Position numbers and translations under genes: made by a program. Under the pieces are notes generated by a model. That model did not search any database, was not told where the DNA came from, and saw only the letters and a list, made by a program, of their open reading frames with translations. A DNA stretch of 64,000 nt, taken from contig NC_015914.1 in assembly GCF_000222485.1 (NCBI RefSeq), positions 806,001 to 870,000 of the forward strand, given 5' to 3'. The stretch comes from Cyclobacterium marinum DSM 745. Its GTDB lineage: Bacteria; Bacteroidota; Bacteroidia; Cytophagales; Cyclobacteriaceae. Positions 36,869-46,900 of the stretch are shown here, piece after piece (position 1 is the first letter of the stretch; each line of letters begins with the position of its first letter).

Positions 36869-37840
36869 TTAAAAACACCTATAGCAAAATTTTAAATACT
36901 TTACCCACATTTTATGTGGATACTTGCTCTTAAAAGTCTTGTGCGTAAATTTAAATGGAAAAAGGTAAAGCCACTTATAAATAAAGAATTTGGTCCCAAT
37001 TTGAGGAATTATTTGATTAATGGAAGCTTCATTTTCTTTTAAACGATATATTGGAGGCATCCCAAGGCAAATCCATTTAGACCGGTAGGTTTTGAAAGCT
37101 TTAACATCTTTTGGATTTTCGATTTTACTCAAGGGAAAAAAATCATCGCTTAAGATCTTTGGGATTAAGGTTTGCTCTAGTAAATAATCCTTTTTAGTAG
37201 CCGCAGATAAATCTTCCCTACTATAATAAACCAACTTTTTCTGCAGGTAAACAAGTTTACCATACAACAAAATTGCTCTAAACCATACATCTAAATCTTC
37301 ACCAAACTTTAAAGGAGCATCGAAACCGGCATTTGTTTCAAAAAACTCTTTTTTCATTACTATACAAGAAGTAAAAATAAGGGTATGGTTGATGGTTTTA
37401 TTGAAAAATTCACTTATCGAATAGTTCCTGACAGGAACAACATCTACATCCGGATAATTTGGTAATTCAAGATCTTCAAAAGATTTAAATCTAATGAAAT
37501 CTGCTCCTAAAATACCTGGGTAATTATGTGCCTTTATGGCTTTATTCGCATAATTCAAATAGTCAGGATGCCATATATCATCTGCATCCAGAAAAGCTAT
37601 ATAGGGAAATTTGGCATGCGCAATCCCTGTATTTCTCGCAGTAGAGACCCCCTGATTCTTTTGATTAATAATTCTAACTTTTTCGCCAAAATTATTTTCC
37701 ACAATCTTCTCACTCCCATCAGTAGAGCCATCATTTACTACTATTATTTCATAATCTTTGTATGTCTGGCTAACAACAGAATCTAACGCTCTGGATATAA
37801 ATCCAATTTTATTATATAAGGGAATAACTATTGAAAACAA
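36869..37840 (-). CDS. Family 2 glycosyltransferase with TTG start
   Basis: This 323-residue GT2 enzyme begins FSIVIPLYNKIGFISRAL after its start residue, the classic GT-A N-terminus. It has VVNDGSTDGSE (about 35-45), NTGIAHA, the DXD-like motif FLDADDIWHPDYL (about 78-90) and GEDLDVWFRA (about 180-189). The start codon must be TTG: an in-frame TGA lies three codons upstream, and the nearest ATG (in GATGTGCC) is out of frame. The family normally starts exactly at this point, so a TTG start is convincing. It follows the small lyase gene on the same strand with about 35 bp between, so the two are probably co-transcribed. It likely adds a sugar to the EPS repeat; specificity unknown. Confidence 0.88.
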   Translation of the reverse strand: MFSIVIPLYNKIGFISRALDSVVSQTYKDYEIIVVNDGSTDGSEKIVENNFGEKVRIINQKNQGVSTARNTGIAHAKFPYIAFLDADDIWHPDYLNYANKAIKAHNYPGILGADFIRFKSFEDLELPNYPDVDVVPVRNYSISEFFNKTINHTLIFTSCIVMKKEFFETNAGFDAPLKFGEDLDVWFRAILLYGKLVYLQKKLVYYSREDLSAATKKDYLLEQTLIPKILSDDFFPLSKIENPKDVKAFKTYRSKWICLGMPPIYRLKENEASINQIIPQIGTKFFIYKWLYLFPFKFTHKTFKSKYPHKMWVKYLKFCYRCF

Positions 37841-37875
37841 GGCACATCAATTTATATGTAAAACAAAAGGAATAA

Positions 37876-38700
37876 TTACAATACCTCTCTGGACATCATC
37901 AAGTTAAGGTCGGCGTTTTGGTTTGCCAATTTAATATTATCAAAATAAATAACCCTAAGATCTACATCAGTTTTTCTTTTCCTCCATGTAGATTTATAAA
38001 TTCCTATTTTCCATCTCGGAAGATCCCCTTCCAGATACATATTAGGACCATTATGGGTTACCAATTTTTCACCATTTCTCCAGACTTCGACCAATCCATC
38101 CTTACCATAAGAGTGGACCACATGAAAAACGAATTCATTCCATTGGTCTTTAGGTATGTTTCCAAAATCATAGTAACTCCATTGGGAAGATGGAATTTGA
38201 GAATCATAACCAATTCTTAATTTTAAATTACCACTTATTACCCTCAATGCAAGGGTCGGAGTACCTTTGCCACTATGCCATTGTGAAATCAATTCATCGT
38301 CCCTATCTCTTTCCCAACCAATGGAGGGGAAAAATACTGCAAAAGAATACCACCTCTCAAAATGATCTTGCTTTGGAAAAAGAACTTCAGCTCTAGGTCC
38401 ACCATTTTTAGTAGCCATTTTATCCCCGTATCGCAATTCAAATTTTCCGGATCTTTTACCTGAAAACACTGGAGAATCGACTACCTCGAAGGCATGGTCT
38501 TCAGCAAACTGCGGGTAACCAATGGAGTTCTTCTTCCAACTAAAATCATTCTCAAAATTCTCCGTTAAAATTAAACTATCTTGACCTATTAATAAATCCT
38601 TCTCAGTTAGCTTTGCATGAAAACTAAATGAATTGAAAGGGAGTATTGTAAAATGGAAATTTAGAAGAAATAAACAAATATATGTTATGGAGGATATCAT
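37876..38700 (-). CDS. Secreted heparin-lyase-I-like protein, single domain
   Basis: This 274-residue protein consists of an N-terminal hydrophobic signal (about residues 1-29) and a single PF14099-type polysaccharide lyase domain. It shares landmarks with the two larger lyases: QFAEDHAFEV, KNGGPRAEVLF, LISQWH (His142), LALRV, EFVFHVVHS, LVEVWRNGEK, PRWKIGIYKSTW and YFDNIKLA. With no anchor and no sorting domain it is probably periplasmic, or secreted by an unknown route. A lyase in the periplasm of an EPS producer can clear stalled polymer, as AlgL does for alginate; that role is an analogy. It is most similar to the N-terminal domain of the 1604-residue protein, suggesting duplication within the locus. 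Confidence 0.85.
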   Translation of the reverse strand: MISSITYICLFLLNFHFTILPFNSFSFHAKLTEKDLLIGQDSLILTENFENDFSWKKNSIGYPQFAEDHAFEVVDSPVFSGKRSGKFELRYGDKMATKNGGPRAEVLFPKQDHFERWYSFAVFFPSIGWERDRDDELISQWHSGKGTPTLALRVISGNLKLRIGYDSQIPSSQWSYYDFGNIPKDQWNEFVFHVVHSYGKDGLVEVWRNGEKLVTHNGPNMYLEGDLPRWKIGIYKSTWRKRKTDVDLRVIYFDNIKLANQNADLNLMMSREVL

Positions 38701-39089
38701 TTAGTCATTTTTTTTAAAATAGGTCTAATTAAATTATTTCTGAAGTGAGAACATCACTTCTACTATTAAGAAATGAACCGGATCACAACTTCTTAATGGT
38801 TTAGACATTCATTTAGCCACCAATTTTCAAAATAAAACTATTTCAAATTTATTAATTCATGAACGCAAGAATTATAACCTTTTTAATATTTCACCAATAA
38901 AACCATATTACTCGCAAAATATTTGAATATTAAACCTATAAATTTATTTGTAATAATACGTATAAAACATTAAAATTGCTTTTAACATCATAATTTATGC
39001 ATTTAGAACAAAAAATTGCTATTATTAGGTAAATTCTAAATTCACTAAGATTAAATTTCATTTTAACCACCAAACACAACACAAACCAT
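38701..39089. other. Divergent spacer between lyase and GT4 genes
   Basis: About 390 bp between divergently transcribed genes, so promoters in both directions are expected. AT-rich, with no hairpin or repeat I could support. Confidence 0.45.
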
Positions 39090-40199
39090 ATGGCAAGATT
39101 TTTATTTACCCAATTTCAAAATGTTGAGCTAATTGTTGAAAATGGAAATCCTATAGGAGGAGCAGTGGTGGAAACAATGGTTTGGATCAATTCTCTTCAT
39201 GAAAACGGACATGAAATTGACCAGTTTAAATATGCAAATGACAAAAGAGTCAAGCTTTCCAATTATGGTTTTATAAAACTTTTTCCGGTTTATCATCCAA
39301 CCAAAGGTATTAGATGGCTTAGATGGCCACTATACCGACTCCCAAACATATACAAAGCGATAAAAAGGAGTAAGCCGGATTATTTATATGCTTCAATCCC
39401 TGGTTGGGCTTCTTATTATATTGCACTTTTTTGTAGAAAACTTGGCGTAAAAATGATATTAAGGGTGGCCAATGACAATATGTTAGATGAAAGAATTAAA
39501 ATCACACATTCAAAATTTGATCAGATTTTTATAGCTAAAGCGTTTAAATTGGCTGACTTTATTTCCGTTCAAAATGAATTCCAATATCAAACTTTAAAAA
39601 AACAATTTCCGGACAAAAAAATTCTAAAAATATATAACCCTATTAAAATTGATAAAAGTAAAAATATCGTAAAGAAAGAAATGAAAGGATATCTTGCTTG
39701 GGTTGCCAATTTCAGATACCAAAAAAACTTAAAACAATTATTTGAAATCGCCAGCACATTTCCGGATGAAAAGATAAAAATAGCAGGCATTCCACTAAAA
39801 AACATGGATGATGAAACCAAAGAATATCTGGAGAAACTAAAGGAATTATCAAATGTTGAGTTTGTTGGCAAGGTTCCTCGTGAAGAAATATTTAATTTTT
39901 TATCCAAGGCGAAATTCCTATTAAGCACATCTAGGTACGAAGGTTTTAGCAATACATTTCTTGAAGCAATGGTTGTAGGCACACCTATTTTGACTCCAAC
40001 TTTAGTCAACCCTGATGGAATCATTGATCGTTTTAATTTAGGAATTACCTATCAAAATGCAACTGATCTTAAAAGTTCTTTTAATAAATTAACAGTAGAT
40101 GAATATATAAAAATATCTTCCAATACTATCCAATTCGTAAACAACAACCATGATCATTTGGTATTAGGAAAGAAACTAGTTAATTTCTTAAAGGAATGA
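39090..40199 (+). CDS. Family 4 glycosyltransferase
   Basis: This 369-residue GT-B enzyme has an N-terminal segment GNPIGGAVVETMVWINSLHE typical of the GT4 acceptor domain. The C-terminal donor domain has WVANFRYQKNLKQLF, VEFVGKVPREEIF and the EX7E-type motif TSRYEGFSNTFLEAM, followed by GTPILTPTLVNPDG. It is a predicted retaining transferase for the EPS repeat unit. With the next gene it forms a two-gene plus-strand unit lying between minus-strand lyases. No membrane helix is evident. Donor sugar is unknown. Confidence 0.9.
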   Translation: MARFLFTQFQNVELIVENGNPIGGAVVETMVWINSLHENGHEIDQFKYANDKRVKLSNYGFIKLFPVYHPTKGIRWLRWPLYRLPNIYKAIKRSKPDYLYASIPGWASYYIALFCRKLGVKMILRVANDNMLDERIKITHSKFDQIFIAKAFKLADFISVQNEFQYQTLKKQFPDKKILKIYNPIKIDKSKNIVKKEMKGYLAWVANFRYQKNLKQLFEIASTFPDEKIKIAGIPLKNMDDETKEYLEKLKELSNVEFVGKVPREEIFNFLSKAKFLLSTSRYEGFSNTFLEAMVVGTPILTPTLVNPDGIIDRFNLGITYQNATDLKSSFNKLTVDEYIKISSNTIQFVNNNHDHLVLGKKLVNFLKE

Positions 40200-40328
40200 T
40201 AAAACTTAAGTTACCTTATGCCTCCAATACATTTTCTTCAATAAAGCTTTATATGGAAGGGTTAAGAATTTCAATATCCTGAGAACCCATTAATGCTAGG
40301 AAACATTTACCAATTAATTAAAAAAAAT

Positions 40329-41456
40329 ATGAAAATTGGAATATTGACTTTATCTCTTCATACCAATTATGGTGGTATTCTTCAAGCCTATGCCCTCAAA
40401 ACAGTTCTTGAAAAAATGGGCCATGATGTTTGGCTAATTGACACCAAATTAAACCAAGTTTCTTTTCCAAGAAAAATATGGAGGCTTACGAAAGAAACAA
40501 TTGCCTACCTTAAAGGTGATGTTCCAATGATCAATGCAAAAAAATTAAGAGATCGAGCTTATTTGAATTATACTAAACCTTTTATAGACCAGAATATACC
40601 TAAGATTACAAAAACCTTCACTTCTATTGAGGATTTGAAAAAAGTAACAGAAAAATATAATTTTGAAGCCTTTGTTGTTGGCTCTGATCAAATTTGGAAT
40701 GCCAAATATTATAAGCATATAGAAGCAGCTTTTTTCTCCTTTTTAAAAGGAAAAGAAGTTATCAAAATAGCCTATGCCCCTTCATTTGGGGCTGATGTTT
40801 GGAAATATAACGAAGAACAAACCCGTAATTGCAAAGAATTAATCAAAGAATTTGATGCCGTTTCTGTTAGAGAAGATGTAGGAATTGATTTTTGTAAATC
40901 CCATTTGGATGCCCAAGCCACAATGGTCTTGGATCCCACCATGTTATTACGCACTGAGGACTATTTAAAATTACTTCCAGATTCTTCTACTCGTAAAAAC
41001 AAAGGTTTGTTTTTGTACGTTTTAGACGTTTCTAAAGAAAAGAAAGAACTAATTGATGCAGTAGCTGAAAAAAAGAATTTAGTACCTTATCAATTGGATA
41101 TCATTGATGGATATGAATCTTGTCCTTTAGAATGGCGTACAAACGCAAAAGTAGAGGATTGGATCCGTAGTTTCCATGATGCGGAATTTGTCATTACTGA
41201 CTCTTTCCATGGAACAGTTTTTTCTATTATATTCAATAAACCCTTTTATGTTCTTTTAAATTATAACAGAGGGGCTGTTAGGTTTAAGTCCATTCTTAAT
41301 ATATTTAACCTTTCAGACAGAATTATTACATCAAAGGAAGAATTAACAAAAGAAAAACTAGAGAAAAAAATAGACTGGGAAGCCGTAAATAAAACTTTAA
41401 CCGTTAATCAAAAGCATTCAATGTCTTTCTTAAAGGAAAATTTGATAGATCAATAG
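40329..41456 (+). CDS. Polysaccharide pyruvyltransferase family protein
   Basis: From the ATG at 40329 the protein has 375 residues and opens MKIGILTLSLHTNYGGILQA, which matches the PF04230 polysaccharide pyruvyltransferase family; a further in-frame ATG 12 codons upstream is possible but less natural. Family landmarks include FVVGSDQIWNAKY, ISVRE-like VSVREDVGIDF, VLDPTMLL and FVITDSFHGTVFSIIFNKPF near the C-terminus. These enzymes add ketal-linked pyruvate from phosphoenolpyruvate to sugars of EPS or cell wall polymers, giving negative charge. Some members act on other groups, so the exact reaction is inferred. It is encoded just downstream of the GT4 gene and converges on ABC exporter copy B. 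Confidence 0.87.
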   Translation: MKIGILTLSLHTNYGGILQAYALKTVLEKMGHDVWLIDTKLNQVSFPRKIWRLTKETIAYLKGDVPMINAKKLRDRAYLNYTKPFIDQNIPKITKTFTSIEDLKKVTEKYNFEAFVVGSDQIWNAKYYKHIEAAFFSFLKGKEVIKIAYAPSFGADVWKYNEEQTRNCKELIKEFDAVSVREDVGIDFCKSHLDAQATMVLDPTMLLRTEDYLKLLPDSSTRKNKGLFLYVLDVSKEKKELIDAVAEKKNLVPYQLDIIDGYESCPLEWRTNAKVEDWIRSFHDAEFVITDSFHGTVFSIIFNKPFYVLLNYNRGAVRFKSILNIFNLSDRIITSKEELTKEKLEKKIDWEAVNKTLTVNQKHSMSFLKENLIDQ

Positions 41457-41961
41457 ACTCTCAAATTAGGCAAAACAGCTAATACTCAACTTTAAAAAGT
41501 AGCAATAGCTATTTAATTAAATCAATAGTTTGATGTAAACGATTATAATGTGGTTTCTTAATTACTGGCACCTAAACCATTTATGACCATACTTTATCAG
41601 TCATGTGCATCATAGAAGAATTAAAATAGAAGCTTAATTATCTAATCTCCGGGATTATGTAATAACCTGAGTTCAACTAACATTCATGAAAAAATTGTCA
41701 TTCTGAGAATTTACATTTTAAAATGCAGAAATCAAGATGACAGTATTCAATGCCACACCCCAACCATGCGCAATCTTGTGCTAGCTAGGAGCAGCCGCTG
41801 GAGAGGCACTCTGGATGTTAATGAGTTAGCTTTTTAGGCTTTTAGCCTTCATTAAGCTCAATGATGAAAACGGCTTTTCACTCATGCATTTGTAGTTGTT
41901 AAATATTACTACCCAACATTTCAAATTAACCAGGCCTCCTAATTAAAGATCTTGTTAAATA
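41457..41961. other. Convergent gap next to ABC exporter copy B
   Basis: About 500 bp between converging genes. Its main feature is an imperfect palindrome at 41696-41742. The rest shows no gene; the relatively GC-richer stretch around 41750-41830 contains no open frame I could support. Confidence 0.5.
41696..41742. repeat. Imperfect palindrome with TGTCATTCTGAG-type arm
   Basis: The left arm TGTCATTCTGAGAATTT and a right arm ending AAGATGACA are complementary with a few mismatches over about 23 bp each. The arm motif resembles the small dispersed palindromes seen many times in Bacteroidota genomes between convergent genes. It could end transcription from both sides. A genome-wide copy number cannot be judged from one window. 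Confidence 0.6.
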
Positions 41962-43779
41962 TCAACTGTCAAAATTTTGGAATTCTACCATCTTTTTAAA
42001 ATCGACAGATTGATGCATAAGGTATTCAAAATTGCCATGATTTAAGATTTGACCATCTTTGAGCAAATAGATGATGTCTGAATTTTTTATGGTTGAAAGC
42101 CTATGGGCAATAACGATAATCGTATATTCTCCTCTTAATTGATCAAAATATTCTTGTATTTCTTTTTCCGTCTCTGAGTCTAGGGCAGATGTCGCTTCAT
42201 CCAACACCAGTAGATCCACCTCCTTGTAGAGTTCCCTTGCAATCGCAATCCTTTGCTTTTGTCCTCCGGATATTAATATACCGGCATTCCCCAGGGGAGC
42301 ATCTTCCTTCTCTGCTAAGCCTTCTAGAAATGTCAATAGTGAAGCTTTTTTTAAGGCGTTCTTGAATTTTATGAGATTTTCAGGTGTCTTTTCTGCCCAA
42401 GTGGTCACATTGTTAAACAAGGTATCGTTAAAGATGACCGGCTCTTGGGTAATGTAACCAATTTTGGATTGGTACTCATTCATATTGAGCTCACTTTGTT
42501 CTATCCCATTGATCCGAAATGATCCTTTCTCAATGGGAAGCAAGCCCGTGATTATATTGATTAAGGTGGTTTTACCACTTCCACTTGGCCCCACTAGAGC
42601 GATCGTTTTGTTCTTTGTTATTTCCAGATTGATGTTTTTCAGTAGGGGTTGCTGTCCATAGGAAAATTTCGCATCTATGAGTTCTATCCTTTCTATCGTT
42701 TCTATTACCTCTCCACTATTGTAGTCCACCCTGTTGCTGTTCATGTCATGAAGAAATCCCTGAAAATTCTCTAATGAACCTGAAACATTTAAAAAGGTAT
42801 TCCAGTAATTCTGGTAAACAATGATAGCGTTCAAGGCTCGGTAAAAGAAAAGAAGGCTGAGAATTATCGGACCTATATTGGTGCTGAAATAGAAAATCTG
42901 AATAAATATGATCCCTACCACCACAAATATCGACATCGGCTCCTTGGTCGCTATCAGAAGGGAGTTGAAAAAACCGATCTTACGGTTGCCTTGAGCTAGT
43001 GTAACGATGGTTTTTTTGAGTTTTTCACCAAACTTACTCGCCTGACCAGTCGCTCGAAGGTATTTGAAGTTATTGATCTGCTGCATTACCAAGCCATGAA
43101 AAATATGGCCATCTGCGGTTATTTTTCTAGAGGTTTGTTTGGTTTTTCTATACAGCTTGGTATAAAAGAAATTGGAAATCCCTCCCCCAATCCCTACCAA
43201 AAGAGCAAATTGTGGGTTGGAGAGAAAAGCAAGGGTAATGTAAACAACGATAGCCATTAAAGATTGCACACCGGCCATATAATTCCTATAAGCCCAAGTC
43301 ACCCGGTCCACTTCTCCGCTAAGTGTATTCTGGATTTTGCCTGAATCAACCTTAACAAAGTATTTGTAATTGACGCTGGAAATGCTCTCCACACCTGCAA
43401 AACGAATCTTTTTGATAAAGGTGGTCATCAATATGACTCCGAAGTAAGATTCCGCAAAACGAAACAAGCCTTTCATCCCAAAGAAAAATAGGATCATCAA
43501 TAATACAGTCGTTAGTGTTAGCGGCAAACCAACAGCATTCAAAGTCTCCAGCAGGTATTTAAGGTTACCTATGTTCTGTTCATTGGGTTGGAAATCCGTG
43601 GATCCATCAACCATCTGAAGCAAAGGGATAAACATAGCCAAACCTAAGCCATCCATCAGCCCAACAGTGAAGCTGAGAATCAAGGCTAGGAAAATCTTAT
43701 TCCCTAAATACAAATGAAAAAAACGAAAATCAGAAAACGATTTATTCAAGTAACTCTTCACCTTCTTAGCAATCATCAT
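41962..43779 (-). CDS. ABC exporter/flippase, fused TMD-NBD (copy B)
   Basis: A 605-residue near twin of the gene at 3141-4958. The membrane domain and all ATPase motifs (GPSGSGKT, LISGGQKQR, VDLLVLDEAT) are identical. The visible differences are Arg for Ser at residue 364 and the last 20 residues (YLMHQSVDFKKMVEFQNFDS here), of which 11 match copy A. It stops with TGA rather than TAA. It should flip the same kind of lipid-linked glycan as copy A. It lies directly downstream of the 1604-residue lyase on the same strand, but a strong terminator sits between them, so it probably has its own promoter within the 165 bp upstream, part of which is shared with copy A. Confidence 0.92.
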   Translation of the reverse strand: MMIAKKVKSYLNKSFSDFRFFHLYLGNKIFLALILSFTVGLMDGLGLAMFIPLLQMVDGSTDFQPNEQNIGNLKYLLETLNAVGLPLTLTTVLLMILFFFGMKGLFRFAESYFGVILMTTFIKKIRFAGVESISSVNYKYFVKVDSGKIQNTLSGEVDRVTWAYRNYMAGVQSLMAIVVYITLAFLSNPQFALLVGIGGGISNFFYTKLYRKTKQTSRKITADGHIFHGLVMQQINNFKYLRATGQASKFGEKLKKTIVTLAQGNRKIGFFNSLLIATKEPMSIFVVVGIIFIQIFYFSTNIGPIILSLLFFYRALNAIIVYQNYWNTFLNVSGSLENFQGFLHDMNSNRVDYNSGEVIETIERIELIDAKFSYGQQPLLKNINLEITKNKTIALVGPSGSGKTTLINIITGLLPIEKGSFRINGIEQSELNMNEYQSKIGYITQEPVIFNDTLFNNVTTWAEKTPENLIKFKNALKKASLLTFLEGLAEKEDAPLGNAGILISGGQKQRIAIARELYKEVDLLVLDEATSALDSETEKEIQEYFDQLRGEYTIIVIAHRLSTIKNSDIIYLLKDGQILNHGNFEYLMHQSVDFKKMVEFQNFDS

Positions 43780-43825
43780 TGATAGTAGTTAAAATGTTAA
43801 TCTAAGATTTAAAGAGGTTAATTTT
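42024..43825 (-). repeat. Long direct repeat, copy B (ABC exporter)
   Basis: Partner of 3203-5004, in the same orientation and without indels. Mismatches by eye are at positions corresponding to 3867, 4230, 4326 and about five more in copy A, mostly synonymous. Similarity upstream ends 46 bp before the start codon in both copies, so the shared segment includes the immediate leader. Confidence 0.95.
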
Positions 43826-43919
43826 CATTGAAATCCATCAATATTAGCTCTCCTAAATTAAGGATAAAAGTCAAAATGAATAAACTTGCAAAAAAACCAC
43901 ATCCACCTAAAAAAAACAA

Positions 43920-43963
43920 ACCTGTTATCTGAAGATGATAGATTCACCTAACAGATAACAGGT
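43920..43963 (-). terminator. Intrinsic terminator of the 1604-residue lyase gene
   Basis: A perfect 12-bp stem (ACCTGTTATCTG and complement) with a 20-nt loop is followed in the minus direction by TTGTTTTTTT. It lies about 25 bp beyond the stop codon. A strong rho-independent terminator. Confidence 0.9.
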
Positions 43964-43989
43964 CTAATATATGAATGTTAATTTGAAAA

Positions 43990-46900
43990 TCAGTTTTTCA
44001 CTAATTTCATAACCTTACGTTGTCGATCAGCTAGAACAGAAATCAAATATATCCCAGGTTTGATACTTGAAAGATTCAAAGTAGTCATCCCATCATAATT
44101 TTCCAATACATTTGAAAAGAGGGTATTTCCGTTTAAGTCTGATAGAGAAACCTGAACCATATCATCAGAAACATTCCCTAGTTTTAAGTTAACTATATCC
44201 TGAGAGGGATTAGGAAACATGGAAACAGTCAACTCTTTTTCACCACTCCTAAAATTTGCTAAAACTTCAGATACTTCATTTAATTTAGTAGGTTCCACTA
44301 CTTGAGTTTCTTCCATTAGTGCATTTTTAAGATCAGAATTTAATTCCCCAGTTGTTTGAAATGTCCATACTGAAGAATACTCCCCCCATACACCCCCATT
44401 CTGGGCTCTAACTCTCCAAAAATATTCCGTTCCATTTTCCAATCCCACCAACTCGAATTGGTTGGTTTTGATAGCCTCAGACTTAATCAAATCACTACCA
44501 CTGAAATCAGCATTCTTAGAGATTTCTAATTCATAAAGGTCAGCACTGGTTTCATCAATCCACAAAAATTGAATAGCATTTTGTGAAACCGTATCCGTAT
44601 TGATTGGACTTATTAAATTGGGACTAGTGTTTGCTAATCGTAAATTCTCACCGGAAATAGTAAACTGAACATTTAAGACTTCTCCCTTTTGTCCGCCATT
44701 ATTCTTTTCGCTATACGGAATGGCTGTTAAAGAATAATTACCCGCAGGTAAATTTAACCCTTCTTTATACAGTAACTCAAACTCAGCACCATTATCTGTA
44801 CGAGATGAATAAATAGGTCCTGACAAAACGAAAAATACACTTTTCACTTCCATTGAAGAAATTGTGGCCCTAAAGTTTAAATCCAATTTGCTAGCTTGGT
44901 TGATATTAATCACTTCACCATCCGTAATTGTATGGATCGCCTTATCGGTACCAAGGTCAATCATCTGGATGTTTTTGATTTCTAAGGAAGTGGTTACATC
45001 TGCTACATCTATTTTAATGGAAGAACTAACTCCAGTATCCAAATTCTTCGCTGTAACATAAGCTTCACCAGGTTTCAAGGCAACGATTTTTCCTACCGAA
45101 TTTACAGAAACGATTTCTTCATTAGATGAGCTCCAATTTATGGATTGTTCCATGGAAGCATCTTCAGAAACTAAAGTAGAAAGTGATAATTTATTCCCAA
45201 CCTCTAAGGTGATAGCAATTTTCATCGTAGCCTCAGTTGGCTCATCCACTGTAATGCCTTCAGTATGAAAAGACCATGCTTCAGACCAATTACTTTGCCC
45301 TGCGTCTACTGTAGACCTTACTCTCCAAAAATACGCTGTACCTTCTTCAAGACCGGATTTCGCCCATTCAGTTCCTTCTATACCTTGTTCTGATATTACT
45401 GATTCAGTAAATGTAATATCAGTTGCCACCTGTAACTCATATGTTTTAGCCAGGTCAACTTTTCCCCAAGTTAATACAACTTCTGTAGGAATTTCTACAC
45501 TTTCATTGGAAGGGCTTATCATTTGAGGTACCTCTGGAATCACTGGTTTTGGTGCTACAATAGAGAAACTAATCGTATGGGATGTTCCTTTATCTCCTCC
45601 TTTTTCTCTTACTGTATAAGGTGTCGCCGATAACTTGTAATCACCTTCCAATAACGAAAGCCCTTTGTTACTTAACAACTCATAAGCAAAACCATTGTCT
45701 GTACGAGAAGAACTAACCGGACCTTCCAAAGAAAAGGATACACTCCCTATTGTTTCCGGTGAAGTAAGGGCTCTGAAATTCACACTTAAACCTTCAATCT
45801 CACTAAGTTCCAGTTGATCTCCATCTGAGATTTTCCCTAACTCTTTATTAGTACTTGCATCCATCATCACAAAGCTCTGAACTGATAATTCTACTTCTTT
45901 TGCACTGACAGTCACTTTTGTTTCGGCTGTAAAACCACCATCTTCAGTTTTTGTAATGATGCTGGCTGTTCCCTCACCAACTGCGGTAACTTTTCCATTC
46001 TCATCTACATTTGCAATACTTGCATCAGAGGTCGCCCAAAATACTTTTTTATTGTCTGCATTGACAGGAGAAATTGATGCCTTCAGAATTGATGTACTAT
46101 CTATTTCCAATTGAAGCGTTGAAGAATTTATTTCTAAACCAGTTACCGAAATAACTTCCGGAACGGGTAACAAAGTTTCAAAAGAAAATACTTCAGACCA
46201 AGTACTTTGCCCTGCTTCTGCTGTGGATCTTACTCTCCAAAAATACGCTGTACCTTCTTCAAGACCGGATTTCGCCCATTCAGTTCCTTCTATACCTTGT
46301 TCTGATATTACTGATTCAGTAAATGTACTATCAGTTGCCACCTGTAACTCATATGTTTTAGCCAGGTCAACTTTTCCCCAAGTTAATACAACTTCTGTAG
46401 GAATTTCTACACTTTCATTGGAAGGACTTATCATTTGAGGTGCTACTGGAATCACTGGTTTTGGTGCTACAATAGAGAAACTTATTGTATGGGTTGATCC
46501 TTTATCTCCTCCCTTTTCTCTTACTGTATAAGGTGTCGCCGATAACTTGTAATCACCTTCCAATAACGAAAGCCCTTTTTTGCTAAGCAACTCATAAGCA
46601 AAACCATTGTCTGTACGAGAAGAACTAACCGGACCTTCCAAAGAAAAGGATACACTACCTATTGTTTCCGGTGAAGTAAGCGCTCTGAAATTCACACTTA
46701 AACCTTCAATCTCACTGAGTTCCAGTTGATCTCCATCTGAGATTTCCCCTAACTCTTTATTAGTACTTGCATCCACCATCACAAAGCTCTGAACTGATAA
46801 TTCTGCTTCCTTTGCACTGACAGTCACTTTTGTTTCGGCTGTAAAACCGCCATCTTCAGATTTTGCAATGATGCTGGCTGTTCCCTCACCAACTGCGGTA

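Noticed and set aside
3141..43779. Assembly error as cause of the two exporter copies
   Set aside because: The copies differ at 8 scattered positions, have different C-termini and unrelated flanks, which a collapsed or duplicated contig would not show.
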